A DNA stretch of 64,000 nt, taken from NCBI GenBank assembly GCA_964443875.1, contig CAYUET010000004.1, positions 62,001 through 126,000 on the forward strand. The letters run 5' to 3'. A program made the translations under genes and the position numbers. The first letter of the stretch is position 1. Every line of letters begins with the position of its first letter. The stretch is from CAYUET01 sp964443875. GTDB taxonomy: Bacteria; Auribacterota; JAFGBW01. The notes under the pieces are model-generated. The model saw only the letters and a program-made list of their open reading frames with translations. It was not told the origin of the DNA and did no database searches. Shown piece by piece: positions 25,846 to 34,710 of the stretch.

Positions 25846-26445
25846 TTACCAGTTAAGATAGGGAAGTTTCGAAGCCACTTTTTTAATCGAAGCCAGATTG
25901 TCCATTAAAATACCGGTAACATCCCAAAACCCTTTGAGAAACTGTTCCTGAACGGCTGCTGAAATTTTAAAAGAAAAGACAGAGTCCTTAATTTTCAGAG
26001 TCAGGGAGGAAAGATCAATGGTTATCAAGACCTGAGGGTCTTTTTCAATAAGCCCCTGTAGGGTCTGAATATCCTTTTCGCCCATGACAAGGCAGGGTAT
26101 GCCCAGGGAAACGCAGTTGCCGAAAAAGATTTCAGCGAAAGATTCACCGAGGATCGCCTTGATTCCGTATTTCTGAAGGGCCTGGGGAGCATGTTCTCGT
26201 GAGGAGCCGCATCCAAAATTCTTATTCACCACCAGGATTTCTCCTCCCATAAAGGAAGGATTGTCAAAAGGGTGATTCAGGGATTTGCCTTCAGGGCCTT
26301 TGCGGTCATCTTCAAAGGCATGTGCCCCAAGGCCGTCAAAGGTGATGCACTTTAAAAAACGGGCCGGGATAATCCGGTCTGTGTCAATATCGTTTCCTTT
26401 TAAGGAAATTCCTCTGGATTTGATCTCATTAATACTTATTGCCAT
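25846..26445 (-). CDS. leuD: 3-Isopropylmalate dehydratase small subunit
   Basis: The 199-residue swivel-domain subunit of isopropylmalate isomerase (leucine synthesis). The signature GCGSSREHAPQAL and the N-terminal GNDIDTDRIIPARFLK are intact. It follows leuC by 24 bp, giving the usual leuCD order. The short length and DTDRIIP motif resemble the bacterial-archaeal LeuD group that can also act on homologous C-methylated substrates; leucine synthesis is the simplest reading. Confidence 0.94.
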   Translation of the reverse strand: MAISINEIKSRGISLKGNDIDTDRIIPARFLKCITFDGLGAHAFEDDRKGPEGKSLNHPFDNPSFMGGEILVVNKNFGCGSSREHAPQALQKYGIKAILGESFAEIFFGNCVSLGIPCLVMGEKDIQTLQGLIEKDPQVLITIDLSSLTLKIKDSVFSFKISAAVQEQFLKGFWDVTGILMDNLASIKKVASKLPYLNW

Positions 26446-26469
26446 ATCTCTTCCTGCGTATTTTAAAAG

Positions 26470-27882
26470 TTATAAATATTTTCTTATATCGGTTACTTTG
26501 CCGTTGACGGCTGCAATGGCAACCATGGCGGGACTCATTAAAAGCGTTCTCCCTGTGGGAGAGCCCTGTCTACCCTTAAAGTTCCTGTTTGACGAAGACG
26601 CACTGATCTGCCTTCCTTTAAGCTTATCCGGATTCATGGCCAGACAGAGCGAACATCCGGCGTCTCTCCATTCAAAGCCGGCTTCCATAAAGATTTCATG
26701 CAGCCCCAGTTCTTCGGCCTGTTTTTTGATTTTCTGTGAACCCGGAACCACAAAAGCCTTGATCCCTGCTTTTACTTTGCGACCCTTTACTATTTCAGCA
26801 GCGATCTGAAGATCGCTTAATCTTCCGTTGGTGCAGGACCCGATGTAGGCCACATCAATGGGAGTACCTTCAATGGGTGTCCCGCTTTTAAAATCCATGT
26901 AATCAAAGGCTTCTTTAAGGAGCGGTCTTTCAGCCTCGGAACAGGAATCCAAAGAGGGAATGGAGTCGCTGATGGAAACAGACTGTCCGGGGGTAATTCC
27001 CCACGTCACGATGGGGGTGATATCCGCGGCATTGAAAAGAATCTGATCATCAAAATGGGCATCGGCATCGGATTTCATGCTTTCCCAGTAGACAAGGGCT
27101 TTTTCCCATTGATCCCCTTTGGGGGCATAGGCTTTGCCTTTAAGAAAGTCGTAAGTGGTTTTGTCCGGGTTGATGTATCCCACACGGGCTCCGCCCTCAA
27201 TCGCCATGTTGCAGACCGTCATCCGTTCATCCATGTTCATGGAGTCAAATACAGATCCTGTAAATTCATAAACATAACCTACACCTGCTTTAACCCCGAG
27301 TTTCTGAAGAATATAAAGAATGACATCTTTGGCATAAACGCCTTTACCGAGTTTCCCTTCGACGTGGATCTGGCGGACTTTGAGGGGTTCAATACTTATA
27401 GTCTGGGTGGCGAGGACGTCACGGACCTGGGAGGTTCCGATTCCGAAGGCAACAGCACCGAAAGCGCCGTGAGTCGCCGTGTGGCTGTCTCCACACACAA
27501 TGGTCATTCCAGGCTGGGATAGACCGTTTTCAGGCATGACCACATGGATAATTCCTCCTTCACCCCGGGCAATGTCGAAAAATCGGATGTTATTTTCTCG
27601 AGTGTTGTTTTCAATGGTCTGCATCATTTCTTCTGCGACCGGATCTTTGAAAGGTCTGGAGTTATCGTCTGTCGGCACAATATGATCCGCTGTTGCAAAG
27701 GTTCTTTCCGGAAAGAGAACTTTCAGTTTTCTTTCCCGGATCATGGAAAAGGCCTGAGGAGAGGTCACCTCATGACAGAAGTGCGCTCCGACAAACAATT
27801 GAAGATTTCCGGAAGGCAGTGTCGTTACCGTATGTTTTTCAATTACTTTCTGATACAGATTTTTTCCCATAGTCATCACCAT
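26470..27882 (-). CDS. leuC: 3-Isopropylmalate dehydratase large subunit
   Basis: The 470-residue [4Fe-4S] aconitase-family subunit that converts 2-isopropylmalate to 3-isopropylmalate with LeuD. Cluster cysteines are seen in IGSCTNGR and [31 protein letters not shown] is the conserved substrate loop. The true start may be one of three in-frame ATG/GTG codons in the first five positions; no strong ribosome site decides. A promoter-like pair is 35-63 bp upstream. leuA and leuB are not in the window. Confidence 0.95.
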   Translation of the reverse strand: MVMTMGKNLYQKVIEKHTVTTLPSGNLQLFVGAHFCHEVTSPQAFSMIRERKLKVLFPERTFATADHIVPTDDNSRPFKDPVAEEMMQTIENNTRENNIRFFDIARGEGGIIHVVMPENGLSQPGMTIVCGDSHTATHGAFGAVAFGIGTSQVRDVLATQTISIEPLKVRQIHVEGKLGKGVYAKDVILYILQKLGVKAGVGYVYEFTGSVFDSMNMDERMTVCNMAIEGGARVGYINPDKTTYDFLKGKAYAPKGDQWEKALVYWESMKSDADAHFDDQILFNAADITPIVTWGITPGQSVSISDSIPSLDSCSEAERPLLKEAFDYMDFKSGTPIEGTPIDVAYIGSCTNGRLSDLQIAAEIVKGRKVKAGIKAFVVPGSQKIKKQAEELGLHEIFMEAGFEWRDAGCSLCLAMNPDKLKGRQISASSSNRNFKGRQGSPTGRTLLMSPAMVAIAAVNGKVTDIRKYL

Positions 27883-27917
27883 TTCATGAAGAATTAAAAC
27901 GTTTAAAAATTTCAGGA

Positions 27918-27946
27918 ATATTAGATCAAAGCCCTTTTTTTGTCAC
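27918..27946 (-). promoter_or_regulatory. Putative sigma-70 promoter of leuCD
   Basis: On the minus strand GTGACA (27941-27946) and TAATAT (27918-27923) are 17 bp apart. Transcription would begin near 27911, giving a leader of about 28 bases, too short for a peptide attenuator. Confidence 0.5.
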
Positions 27947-27966
27947 GTCAAATTCGTAATGAGGCG

Positions 27967-27995
27967 TTAAGCCGAATTTTGCTCGTATGTGTCAC
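27967..27995 (+). repeat. Degenerate third copy of the dispersed repeat
   Basis: The segment TTAAGCCGAATTTTGCTCGT and a few following bases resembles the conserved end of copies at 777-848 and 34170-34241, in the orientation of copy A. Only about 25-30 bases align, with mismatches; the outer hairpin is lost. Confidence 0.35.
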
Positions 27996-28073
27996 ATTCT
28001 ATCAGATAATATCAGCGTCCTTCCATATTAGGAAAGCGCATTTCAATAAGAGTAAAAATAGAATGATTATTGT

Positions 28074-28102
28074 TTGAAACATAAGAGATTTAAGATTAAC
28101 AT
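28074..28102 (+). promoter_or_regulatory. Putative sigma-70 promoter
   Basis: TTGAAA (28074-28079), 17 bp, TAACAT (28097-28102). It lies 53 bases upstream of the GT87-like gene at 28155. Confidence 0.4.
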
Positions 28103-28154
28103 CTATTCGGGGGTAAAGAGTTAACTGTTTTTTTGACCGGGGGAAGGAATTTTC

Positions 28155-29447
28155 TTGAACAAAACGATGCTTTATTTTTCCTGTTTTCTGATAATGATTT
28201 ATTCTGTTTTAACCTGTTTTCAGGTTTATTCGCGATCGATCGGTTCGGACTTTTTTCTTGTCTGGGGAGTTAATCGTTTCAGCTCCGTATTAGTTTCTGA
28301 AAATTCACGAAATATTTTTTCTCAATTTTCCAAGGAAAAACTTTTTGAATCCATGAAAAAAATCGGCGAGGATACGGACGACTGGGAGTTGTTGAAGGCC
28401 CTTCAGGCGAGGCCGGATGTCAATCTTTGCGCTACTCCTTTTTTATATTCGGTTTTAACCCCTTTTTCTCAAATGACCTTTACTCAAGCGCGCGCTTTTT
28501 TTTTCGGAATGGGGGTGTTGGCTTTATTGGCCGGATTTCTGATTCTGTCCAGACTTATGCGCACCCCGCTGTGTTTAACTTTTTTATTTATGGGGATTGT
28601 TTTTATTTCTTATTATCCGGTAGAGATGTCTCTTTCTCTGGGCAATGTGAACGAGTTTATTGTTTTTTTTACCATTATTTTTTACGGCATACAGAAAATG
28701 AAACCTTGCATTTTTCAAAAAATGCTGGAAGGTTTTGGTATCGGGCTCCTCTGTTTCTTTAAACCTTTTTTTGTCTATTCCGTATTGATCCTTTTTGTCT
28801 TTTATTTTATTCAGAATAAGAAATTTTCTGGTTTTTACGCTCTGGGACTCTGTTTTTCCCTGGTCTCTGCTTTGGGATTCAGTTTGATTTATTTTGATCT
28901 TTCCTCTTCCTGGCAGGGGTGGATGACTTACCTGGGCACCCTGGATATCGTGTATTGGTCAAATTCAGTGATATACGGCAATTTTTCTTTTCGTGCCGTT
29001 TTGTTTTATGTAACCGGATATGATCCTTCCCTGCTCCAGCCCGCCTGTGGATCAATGGCGGTCTTAATCCCTGTTATATTAAAAAAACACATTCAAAAAG
29101 ATTCCCCTGATCTTCCCTGTTTTTTTTTCTGGGCAGGATATTTTCTTTTTTTACTAAGCTCTCCCCTGGTCTGGTTTCATTATTTCAGTCTTTTGATTGT
29201 TCCCTTTTTCTGTGTATTATCTAAAGTGAAACTGCAGACAGAAAGAGAACAGTTCTTTTTTTCTCTGATCATCGGATTGATCTGGGTTCTCATAGGGATG
29301 CCTTATTGTTATGAAAGTTTTTGGACGCCCTCGGTTTTAACAAAAGTTTTTATTTTATATTTTTGCTTATCTGTTTTTATCCTTTTTTGGGGAAGGGGAC
29401 TTCTTTTTTCTCCGGGAAAGGCGGATGTTGGAAAGGAAATATCATGA
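28155..29447 (+). CDS. GT87-like (DUF2029) polytopic membrane glycosyltransferase candidate
   Basis: A 430-residue protein with ten or more membrane spans. A conserved acidic position follows the first span (SDFFLVWGVNRF), and SLSLGNVNEFIVFF resembles the GQxN-type motif of GT87/DUF2029 polyprenyl-phosphate-sugar mannosyltransferases. The start is TTG at 28155: a GGGGGAAGGAA ribosome site is 6 nt away, whereas the ATG at 28167 is too far. Its stop overlaps the ATG of a 29-residue frame. Sugar and acceptor are unknown. Confidence 0.72.
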   Translation: MNKTMLYFSCFLIMIYSVLTCFQVYSRSIGSDFFLVWGVNRFSSVLVSENSRNIFSQFSKEKLFESMKKIGEDTDDWELLKALQARPDVNLCATPFLYSVLTPFSQMTFTQARAFFFGMGVLALLAGFLILSRLMRTPLCLTFLFMGIVFISYYPVEMSLSLGNVNEFIVFFTIIFYGIQKMKPCIFQKMLEGFGIGLLCFFKPFFVYSVLILFVFYFIQNKKFSGFYALGLCFSLVSALGFSLIYFDLSSSWQGWMTYLGTLDIVYWSNSVIYGNFSFRAVLFYVTGYDPSLLQPACGSMAVLIPVILKKHIQKDSPDLPCFFFWAGYFLFLLSSPLVWFHYFSLLIVPFFCVLSKVKLQTEREQFFFSLIIGLIWVLIGMPYCYESFWTPSVLTKVFILYFCLSVFILFWGRGLLFSPGKADVGKEIS

Positions 29448-29533
29448 ACAATGAATATTACGCCCCCCATTTTTTACTTTTTTTATTGTATACTCCGCGT
29501 TTCTCATGGCACTATGTCTATTCTTCTAGATGA
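29444..29533 (+). CDS. 29-residue coupled small protein candidate
   Basis: A short frame (MNNEYYAPHFLLFLLYTP...) is joined by ATGA overlaps to both neighbours: its ATG overlaps the stop of the GT87-like gene and its TGA overlaps the ATG of the TonB/TolA-like gene. A good ribosome site, GAAAGGAAA, lies upstream, while the downstream gene has none. It contains a short hydrophobic stretch. It may be a leader that couples translation rather than a functional peptide. Confidence 0.45.
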   Translation: MNNEYYAPHFLLFLLYTPRFSWHYVYSSR

Positions 29534-30546
29534 AACAAGAAATCTTTTTGGGTATTCAGACCGTGAATGATTCATATAAATATTTTAGTTCAGCCGTCCT
29601 GCTTTCTCTTCTGGTGAATGCCGGCATATTAAGCCAGGTCCCAAAAATGGGAAATTTGGAAATTTCTTCTTTGCCCCCTAAAAAGGAAACAAAGGTGATT
29701 TATCAATGGATTCCAAGGAATAAAGTTCAGAAATATATTGATACACCGGATAAGCCGATTGCTCCCCTCAAAGAAGCCGAGCATATTTCAGATAAAGACA
29801 GCCGTGCGGATTCAGCCCATAAGGGCCAGGAAACCGGTCTTATGCCGGATTCTAAAACCAAGGACCTGATTTCCCAGGCCCGGAGGGAATCCTCCATTCC
29901 CCAACTGCCTTCCCATGCGGCCCTGCAGAAAATTCAAAAGCGGATTGAAAAGATGGAAAAGAAGCAGAGCAGGGAGGAAGATAAAGCAGCTCTTCAGGAT
30001 AAAACTTCTGTGATTGAAAAAAAGAAAAAGGAAGATTTAAAAAATGAAAAAGAAATGATTGATGTAGAAGAGGAATTTTCCAAGCTTTCTGAAACCCCTG
30101 TTTCTCTTGCCAGGGAACCCTCCCCGGCAAAGGAGGATCTCTTCCCTCTCCCCCTGATCTCCATAGGAACCCGGACTCTTTCAGAGACCGGAAGGGATGC
30201 TTTTGATGCAAAAAGTAATCACATTGGGAAGTATGTACGTGCTATGCGGGATAAAATCGGCTTAAGATTCAACCAGATGGTTTTTTTTCATTACAAGGCG
30301 AATTCAATCGGTGAATCCAGGGCCAATATTGCTTTTGATATTCATGAAGACGGAAAAGTGACCCATATCCAGAAAGAGAATATCAAAGGAGATCCGTTAT
30401 TTGCCGAATACTGTGAAACTGTTGTTATGAATGCACAGCCTTTTTTAAGGTTTACCAGGGACCTTGAACCTTTTCTGGAGGACGGGGTTTTGAAAATGAA
30501 CATCCTTTTCGGGTATAACGTAAGGGATAAAAATTCTGAACAATAG
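29530..30546 (+). CDS. TonB/TolA-like energy transducer
   Basis: A 338-residue periplasm-spanning protein. One N-terminal membrane segment (about 17-35) precedes a Pro- and charge-rich region with a long Lys/Glu helix (130-185) and a C-terminal TonB/TolA-like domain (YVRAMRDKIGLRF, ANIAFDIHEDGKVTHIQ). The next two genes encode ExbB/TolQ and ExbD/TolR partners, so the three form one energising complex. It has no ribosome site of its own and is probably translated by coupling. TolA versus TonB cannot be decided; no pal or tolB is near. Confidence 0.78.
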   Translation: MKQEIFLGIQTVNDSYKYFSSAVLLSLLVNAGILSQVPKMGNLEISSLPPKKETKVIYQWIPRNKVQKYIDTPDKPIAPLKEAEHISDKDSRADSAHKGQETGLMPDSKTKDLISQARRESSIPQLPSHAALQKIQKRIEKMEKKQSREEDKAALQDKTSVIEKKKKEDLKNEKEMIDVEEEFSKLSETPVSLAREPSPAKEDLFPLPLISIGTRTLSETGRDAFDAKSNHIGKYVRAMRDKIGLRFNQMVFFHYKANSIGESRANIAFDIHEDGKVTHIQKENIKGDPLFAEYCETVVMNAQPFLRFTRDLEPFLEDGVLKMNILFGYNVRDKNSEQ

Positions 30547-30711
30547 CGAATATTCAATCCGGTAAAAACCAGAATTAAGTTCTGGTTAAGATATAGTATA
30601 GCTGCAAGCTGAGAGTTGTTATCCCCATTCGAAAAAGGGATAAAATGGACTAAGTTTTTTACTTTGCTTAGTCTTGAAAAATCAGATTTCATAAATAAAA
30701 GGAGACATCAA

Positions 30712-31311
30712 ATGGTTCAATGGTTTTTAGAGGGCGGATCAATCATGTGGTTTATTCTGATTCTTTCCGTTTTAAGCTGGGTTTTTATTTTTGAGAAGGC
30801 CATGGTTCTGTTTGTCGAATACAGAAGCGCCTATAAGCTCAGAAAAGAAATTGAGAAGACAGAGCTGAACTCTGATAGCCTTTCTTTTGCAGTGGAGGAT
30901 CAGAAAGGCTCTTTTGCCAATGTCCTTCGTGCGATTCTAAAAAACAGGAATCTCAGCAAGGACGATAATGTTGTTTTAGCCCGGACCCAGATAAAAGAAG
31001 AAGCCGAGAAGCTTCAGAAAGGGCTCACTCTTCTGGATATTGCAGCCAGCACAGGTCCCCTTTTGGGACTTTTGGGAACCGTGCTGGGTATTGTCCAGGT
31101 TTTTGCTGCAACAGCAAAAGTGGGGCTTGGAAATCCCTTAGCCCTTTCCCAGGGGATTTCGGTGGCCCTGAATACCACTGTTTTCGGATTGATTACAGCC
31201 ATTCCCGCAAGTATTGCCTTGAGCTTTTATGAGAGACGGATTGAAAACCTCCTGCGCCTGATTCAAAAATATGCGGCACTGGCTCTCACTGAATTTTATA
31301 AAAAGGGATAA
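30712..31311 (+). CDS. MotA/TolQ/ExbB proton channel family protein
   Basis: A 199-residue inner-membrane subunit of a proton-driven transducer complex. Three membrane spans are present; the conserved core reads LLDIAASTGPLLGLLGTVLG and ISVALNTTVFGLITAIPASI. I start at ATG 30712 because AAAGGAGA lies just before it; the upstream in-frame extension to 30616 has no such site. It is 4 bp from the ExbD gene. Confidence 0.92.
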   Translation: MVQWFLEGGSIMWFILILSVLSWVFIFEKAMVLFVEYRSAYKLRKEIEKTELNSDSLSFAVEDQKGSFANVLRAILKNRNLSKDDNVVLARTQIKEEAEKLQKGLTLLDIAASTGPLLGLLGTVLGIVQVFAATAKVGLGNPLALSQGISVALNTTVFGLITAIPASIALSFYERRIENLLRLIQKYAALALTEFYKKG

Positions 31312-31314
31312 GTC

Positions 31315-31746
31315 ATGCTGAAAGAGGATTTACTTGAAATACCGGCACGCCGCAAGAGATTTATGAATCTGACGTCTCTGATTGACGTTATGTTCATTTT
31401 ACTTATATTTCTTCTGGTCACCACCACCTTTTCAACCAATTCAGCCATCAAGGTGAATCTTCCCGAGGTCAAAGGGGATGTAACGGCAGAATCGGGTAAA
31501 GGATTTGAAATTGCGGTTACCAAAGAAGAAAAAGTTATTTTGAACGGTCAGACAGTGGAAATAGCAAAGATCAGGGAGCAGGTGGAAAATCTGCTAAAGA
31601 ACAGTCAGGAGAAAAAACCTTCCGTGAATTTTAAGGTGGACAAAGGGGTGGCTTATGGGTTTGTATTGAAGGTAATGGCGGAGATCAAAAAAACAGGGAT
31701 TCAGACTCTGGTTGCCATTACTGAATCCCAGGAAGAATCTGCTTAA
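31315..31746 (+). CDS. ExbD/TolR biopolymer transport protein
   Basis: A 143-residue protein with one membrane segment containing the conserved proton-carrying Asp in NLTSLIDVMFILLIFLLV, then a periplasmic domain. It works with the ExbB/TolQ protein upstream. The 57-bp gap to the NfeD gene may or may not contain a promoter. Confidence 0.93.
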   Translation: MLKEDLLEIPARRKRFMNLTSLIDVMFILLIFLLVTTTFSTNSAIKVNLPEVKGDVTAESGKGFEIAVTKEEKVILNGQTVEIAKIREQVENLLKNSQEKKPSVNFKVDKGVAYGFVLKVMAEIKKTGIQTLVAITESQEESA

Positions 31747-31803
31747 TCCGGAAGAGACGGAATGACACACTCGTAATGGCTGTTATCACTTTAAGGAGGC
31801 GTC

Positions 31804-33255
31804 ATGATTAAAAATTTTTGTTTATCCCAATGGCTGCTGTTTTGTTCCTTAATTGCTTTCTCCGGCCCTGCTTTTTTAGCTCCGGTTTCTGAAGCCCCAT
31901 CCCCTTCTGCTCAAAAAGCAGTCTCAAATGTTTTGTCACAGGAATCTGAAGAAGTGGAAGATTCTTTAATTTATGTCATTACTCTACGGGGCGATATTGT
32001 CAACCCAATTATTGCCAAGCATATTTCGCGTTCAATTCTTCAGGCGAAAAAAGATGGAGCCGTCTGTTTTGTGATTGAACTGGATACTCCGGGAGGACTT
32101 CTTGAATCCACCCGTGATATTGTAAAAGATATCCTTAATTCTCCTATTCCGGTTATTGTTTATGTATCTCCCCCCGGAGCCCGCGCGACTTCTGCAGGTG
32201 TCTTTATTACCAGTGCAGCGCATATAGCGGTTATGGCTCCTTCCACTCATATCGGAGCAGCCCATCCAGTCTCCGTGGGAACGCCTTTTTCTCCGGGCGA
32301 AAAAAAAGAGAATTCCAGTGCTCCCTCTAACGATTCCAAATCAGGGGGAATGCCCGGGGGAGATATTATGTCTGAAAAGATTATGCAGGATACTTTGGCC
32401 TGGATGTCTACCCTGGGAGCAACCCGCGGGCGTAATGTTAAATGGCTGAAAGAGGCAATAACACAATCGAGCTCGGTTACTGAGGAAGAAGCACGAAATC
32501 TGGGAGTAATAGATTTTATTGCCAAGGACCTGGATGAGCTTTTAGATATGGTTGACAGAACCCAAATGGACATCGGGTCACAAAAGATCATTCTCCAAAC
32601 CAAACACCGTAAGATCAAGCGTCTTGAGCTTTCCCAAATTGAACAGTTTTTAAATGTTATTGCCAATCCCAATATTGCCTATATCCTGATGATGCTGGGA
32701 ATGATAGGTTTGATCTTTGAGCTGACGCACCCCGGAGTCATTTTTCCCGGAGTAACCGGAATGATCTGCCTGCTTCTTGCCTTTTATTCCTTTAATACCC
32801 TGCCGGTAAATTATACGGGTTTTCTTCTGATCCTGTTTTCAATCGTGCTTTTTATTGCCGAGGTCTTTACCCCCTCTTTTGGAATTCTCGGTCTTGCAGG
32901 GGTGATTTCCTTTATCTTTGGTTCCATGATGCTTGTTGAATCCGGATACCCTTTTCTTAAAATTTCCCTGTACCTGATTCTTCCTACGGGAATAGTTTTT
33001 GGAAGTCTCTTTTTCTTTATCTCCTATAAAGTTCTATCTCTTCATCGCAGAAAACCTGCCACCGGAAGAGAAGGGCTTATAGGGAGGACAGGCGTGGTGG
33101 ATAAGGCTCTGACCCCGGAAGGCAAGGTTTTTATTCACGGTGAATTATGGAACGCTGTGGCTTTGGACGGCAAGCCTGTCCTTAAGGAGGAAAAAGTAGT
33201 GGTGGTGGAAGTCGAAGGTCTGACTCTTAAAGTAAAACAGGATGTGCAGGAATAA
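31804..33255 (+). CDS. NfeD, long form: membrane-bound ClpP-class serine protease
   Basis: A 483-residue protein with a signal peptide (1-25), a ClpP/crotonase-type Ser-Lys protease domain (GDIVNPIIAKHI, LDTPGGLLESTRDIV, PPGARATSAGVFI with the nucleophile Ser; IMQDTLAWMSTLG), four or five membrane spans (about 290-410) and a C-terminal OB-fold NfeD domain (GLIGRTGVVDKAL). It pairs with the slipin downstream, as in many bacteria, and probably trims membrane protein or slipin C-termini. An AAGGAGG ribosome site precedes the ATG. Confidence 0.95.
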   Translation: MIKNFCLSQWLLFCSLIAFSGPAFLAPVSEAPSPSAQKAVSNVLSQESEEVEDSLIYVITLRGDIVNPIIAKHISRSILQAKKDGAVCFVIELDTPGGLLESTRDIVKDILNSPIPVIVYVSPPGARATSAGVFITSAAHIAVMAPSTHIGAAHPVSVGTPFSPGEKKENSSAPSNDSKSGGMPGGDIMSEKIMQDTLAWMSTLGATRGRNVKWLKEAITQSSSVTEEEARNLGVIDFIAKDLDELLDMVDRTQMDIGSQKIILQTKHRKIKRLELSQIEQFLNVIANPNIAYILMMLGMIGLIFELTHPGVIFPGVTGMICLLLAFYSFNTLPVNYTGFLLILFSIVLFIAEVFTPSFGILGLAGVISFIFGSMMLVESGYPFLKISLYLILPTGIVFGSLFFFISYKVLSLHRRKPATGREGLIGRTGVVDKALTPEGKVFIHGELWNAVALDGKPVLKEEKVVVVEVEGLTLKVKQDVQE

Positions 33256-33320
33256 GAGTGATTAAATTTTTTGCTTCATAATGTTTATAAAAAAATAAGT
33301 CTCATGAACAAGGAGGGAAT

Positions 33321-34076
33321 ATGGGCCAGTTAAGCGTAGGTTTGATTATATTTTTCGTTTTTTTGATTTTAAACTGTTTCAGAGTGCTGAATGAATATGA
33401 GCGCGCTGTGGTGTTCAGGCTGGGGCGTCTCATGAGAAGACCCAAGGGGCCAGGGTTCATTTTCGTAATTCCCGTAATAGATAAGATTGTCCGTATCAGC
33501 CTTAGAACCGTGACTCTGGATGTTGCTCCTCAGGATGTGATCACCAAGGATAATGTGTCGGTTAAAGTGAATGCGGTTGTGTATTTTCGGGTTCTTGAAC
33601 CCAATAGTGCTGTAACAGAGGTGGAGGATTATCTTTATGCCACTTCCCAGATGGCTCAGACAATGCTGAGGAGCGTGATGGGGCAGTGCACTCTGGATGA
33701 GATTTTGTCGGAAAGAGAGAAAATTAATAATGAACTCCAGGTATTGATTGATAAAGCGACAGACTCCTGGGGGATTAAAGTTTCCTCTGTTGAAACCAAG
33801 CATGTGGATCTGCCTCAGGAAATGCAGAGAGCCATGGCCAGACAGGCAGAGGCGGAAAGAGAAAAGAGGGCCAAGGTGATTGCCGCGGAAGGAGAATTAC
33901 AGGCGGCAGAAAAATTGACTCTGGCTGCAGGCATGCTTGCCAAGGAGCCTATTTCTCTTCAGATGCGCTATCTTCAGACTCTGGTTGAAATATCCACGGA
34001 AAAGACTTCCACCATTGTTTTTCCTCTGCCCATTGAGATCATGAATATGTTTAAAAAATTTAATGAAAAAATGTGA
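33321..34076 (+). CDS. Slipin (SPFH/stomatin family)
   Basis: A 251-residue SPFH protein with an N-terminal membrane anchor (5-21), the band-7 domain ([48 protein letters not shown]) and a coiled C-terminal part rich in Ala/Glu. The C-terminal [10 protein letters not shown] resembles the hydrophobic segment cleaved by NfeD in archaeal pairs. It follows the NfeD gene by 65 bp and is closed by a strong terminator. Such pairs organise membrane microdomains. Confidence 0.95.
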   Translation: MGQLSVGLIIFFVFLILNCFRVLNEYERAVVFRLGRLMRRPKGPGFIFVIPVIDKIVRISLRTVTLDVAPQDVITKDNVSVKVNAVVYFRVLEPNSAVTEVEDYLYATSQMAQTMLRSVMGQCTLDEILSEREKINNELQVLIDKATDSWGIKVSSVETKHVDLPQEMQRAMARQAEAEREKRAKVIAAEGELQAAEKLTLAAGMLAKEPISLQMRYLQTLVEISTEKTSTIVFPLPIEIMNMFKKFNEKM

Positions 34077-34105
34077 GTTTGGGTTTTATAAACCTTCCGG
34101 TTTTT

Positions 34106-34139
34106 AAAAGCGTGTCCTCTGAAAAGGGGATGCGCTTTT
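34106..34139 (+). terminator. Intrinsic terminator after the slipin gene
   Basis: A 15-bp stem with three G-U pairs (34106-34120 with 34125-34139) closes on a GAAA tetraloop and is followed by a T-rich tract. It separates the NfeD-slipin transcript from the tatA-PilZ-pilT genes. Confidence 0.85.
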
Positions 34140-34169
34140 GTTTATTATTCACTGACCTTTTGTCTGCTA

Positions 34170-34241
34170 AAGCCTGTTTTGACTGGGGCAAACAGGCAGT
34201 GTATTCCAAATATTTGTCGCTTACGCGCAAAATTCGGGCTA
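34170..34241 (-). repeat. Dispersed 72-bp intergenic repeat, copy B
   Basis: This is the inverted partner of 777-848 with 66 of 72 identities and a perfect 33-base block at 34209-34241. Like copy A, it follows an intrinsic terminator and can form two hairpins. No coding frame is associated. Confidence 0.85.
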
Positions 34242-34383
34242 GCGTAACCGGAAAATAAGCATGAAGTTTTTCACAGGTTGTAAAGAATTTTTAACTTGCC
34301 GCGGTATCTTTGAATATCAGGAATTTTTTGAAGATAGGATAATATTGGGAGGGTGAAAAACCGGCTTTTATGACAGAATATCC

Positions 34384-34412
34384 TTGGTTTAAAAAGTATA
34401 AAAGTTTATAGT
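34384..34412 (+). promoter_or_regulatory. Putative promoter of tatA
   Basis: TTGGTT (34384-34389), 17 bp, TATAGT (34407-34412). The predicted start near 34419 would give a leader of about 15 bases carrying the AGGAGG site at 34425-34430. Confidence 0.45.
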
Positions 34413-34434
34413 TTCTTCCTGAACAGGAGGTTAA

Positions 34435-34638
34435 ATATTTGGGATAAGTTTTCCGGAATTGATTTTGATTCTTCTTGTGACTTTGCTTTTATTTGGTGGA
34501 TATAAAAACATTCCTGAACTGGCAAAAAATCTGGGCAAGAGTTTTGGTGCTTTTAAAAAAGGACTTAATGAATCGAGTGAAGAGGAAATTCAAGGGAAAA
34601 TAAAAATCTCTTCTGGATCTGACAATAAAAAGAAATAA
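34435..34638 (+). CDS. tatA: TatA/E-family twin-arginine translocase subunit with an ATA start
   Basis: The frame reads (M)FGISFPELILILLVTLLL and continues with FGGYKNIPELAKNLGKS and an amphipathic helix ending FKKGLN, then a Lys-rich tail; 67 residues. This is the TatA fold: N-terminal FG, conserved PEL, one membrane helix, FG hinge, PEL amphipathic helix. The frame opens with ATA immediately after an in-frame TAA, so no ATG, GTG or TTG can begin a full-length protein; the first in-frame TTG (34459) would delete the conserved N-terminus. AGGAGG lies 4 nt before the ATA and 8 nt before an out-of-frame TTG (34439), so a one-base indel is an alternative. No tatB or tatC is in the window. Confidence 0.8.
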   Translation: MFGISFPELILILLVTLLLFGGYKNIPELAKNLGKSFGAFKKGLNESSEEEIQGKIKISSGSDNKKK

Positions 34639-34710
34639 GGGATGTTATTCTGAAAAAATTTTATTTCTGTAAGTTTTTATTGAGAAAAAACCTTTGATTT
34701 TGGTAAAACG

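Noticed and set aside
30547..30711. AACCAGAA/TTCTGGTT hairpin as terminator
   Set aside because: No T tract follows; at most it is a weak RNA structure between the transducer gene and its ExbB partner.
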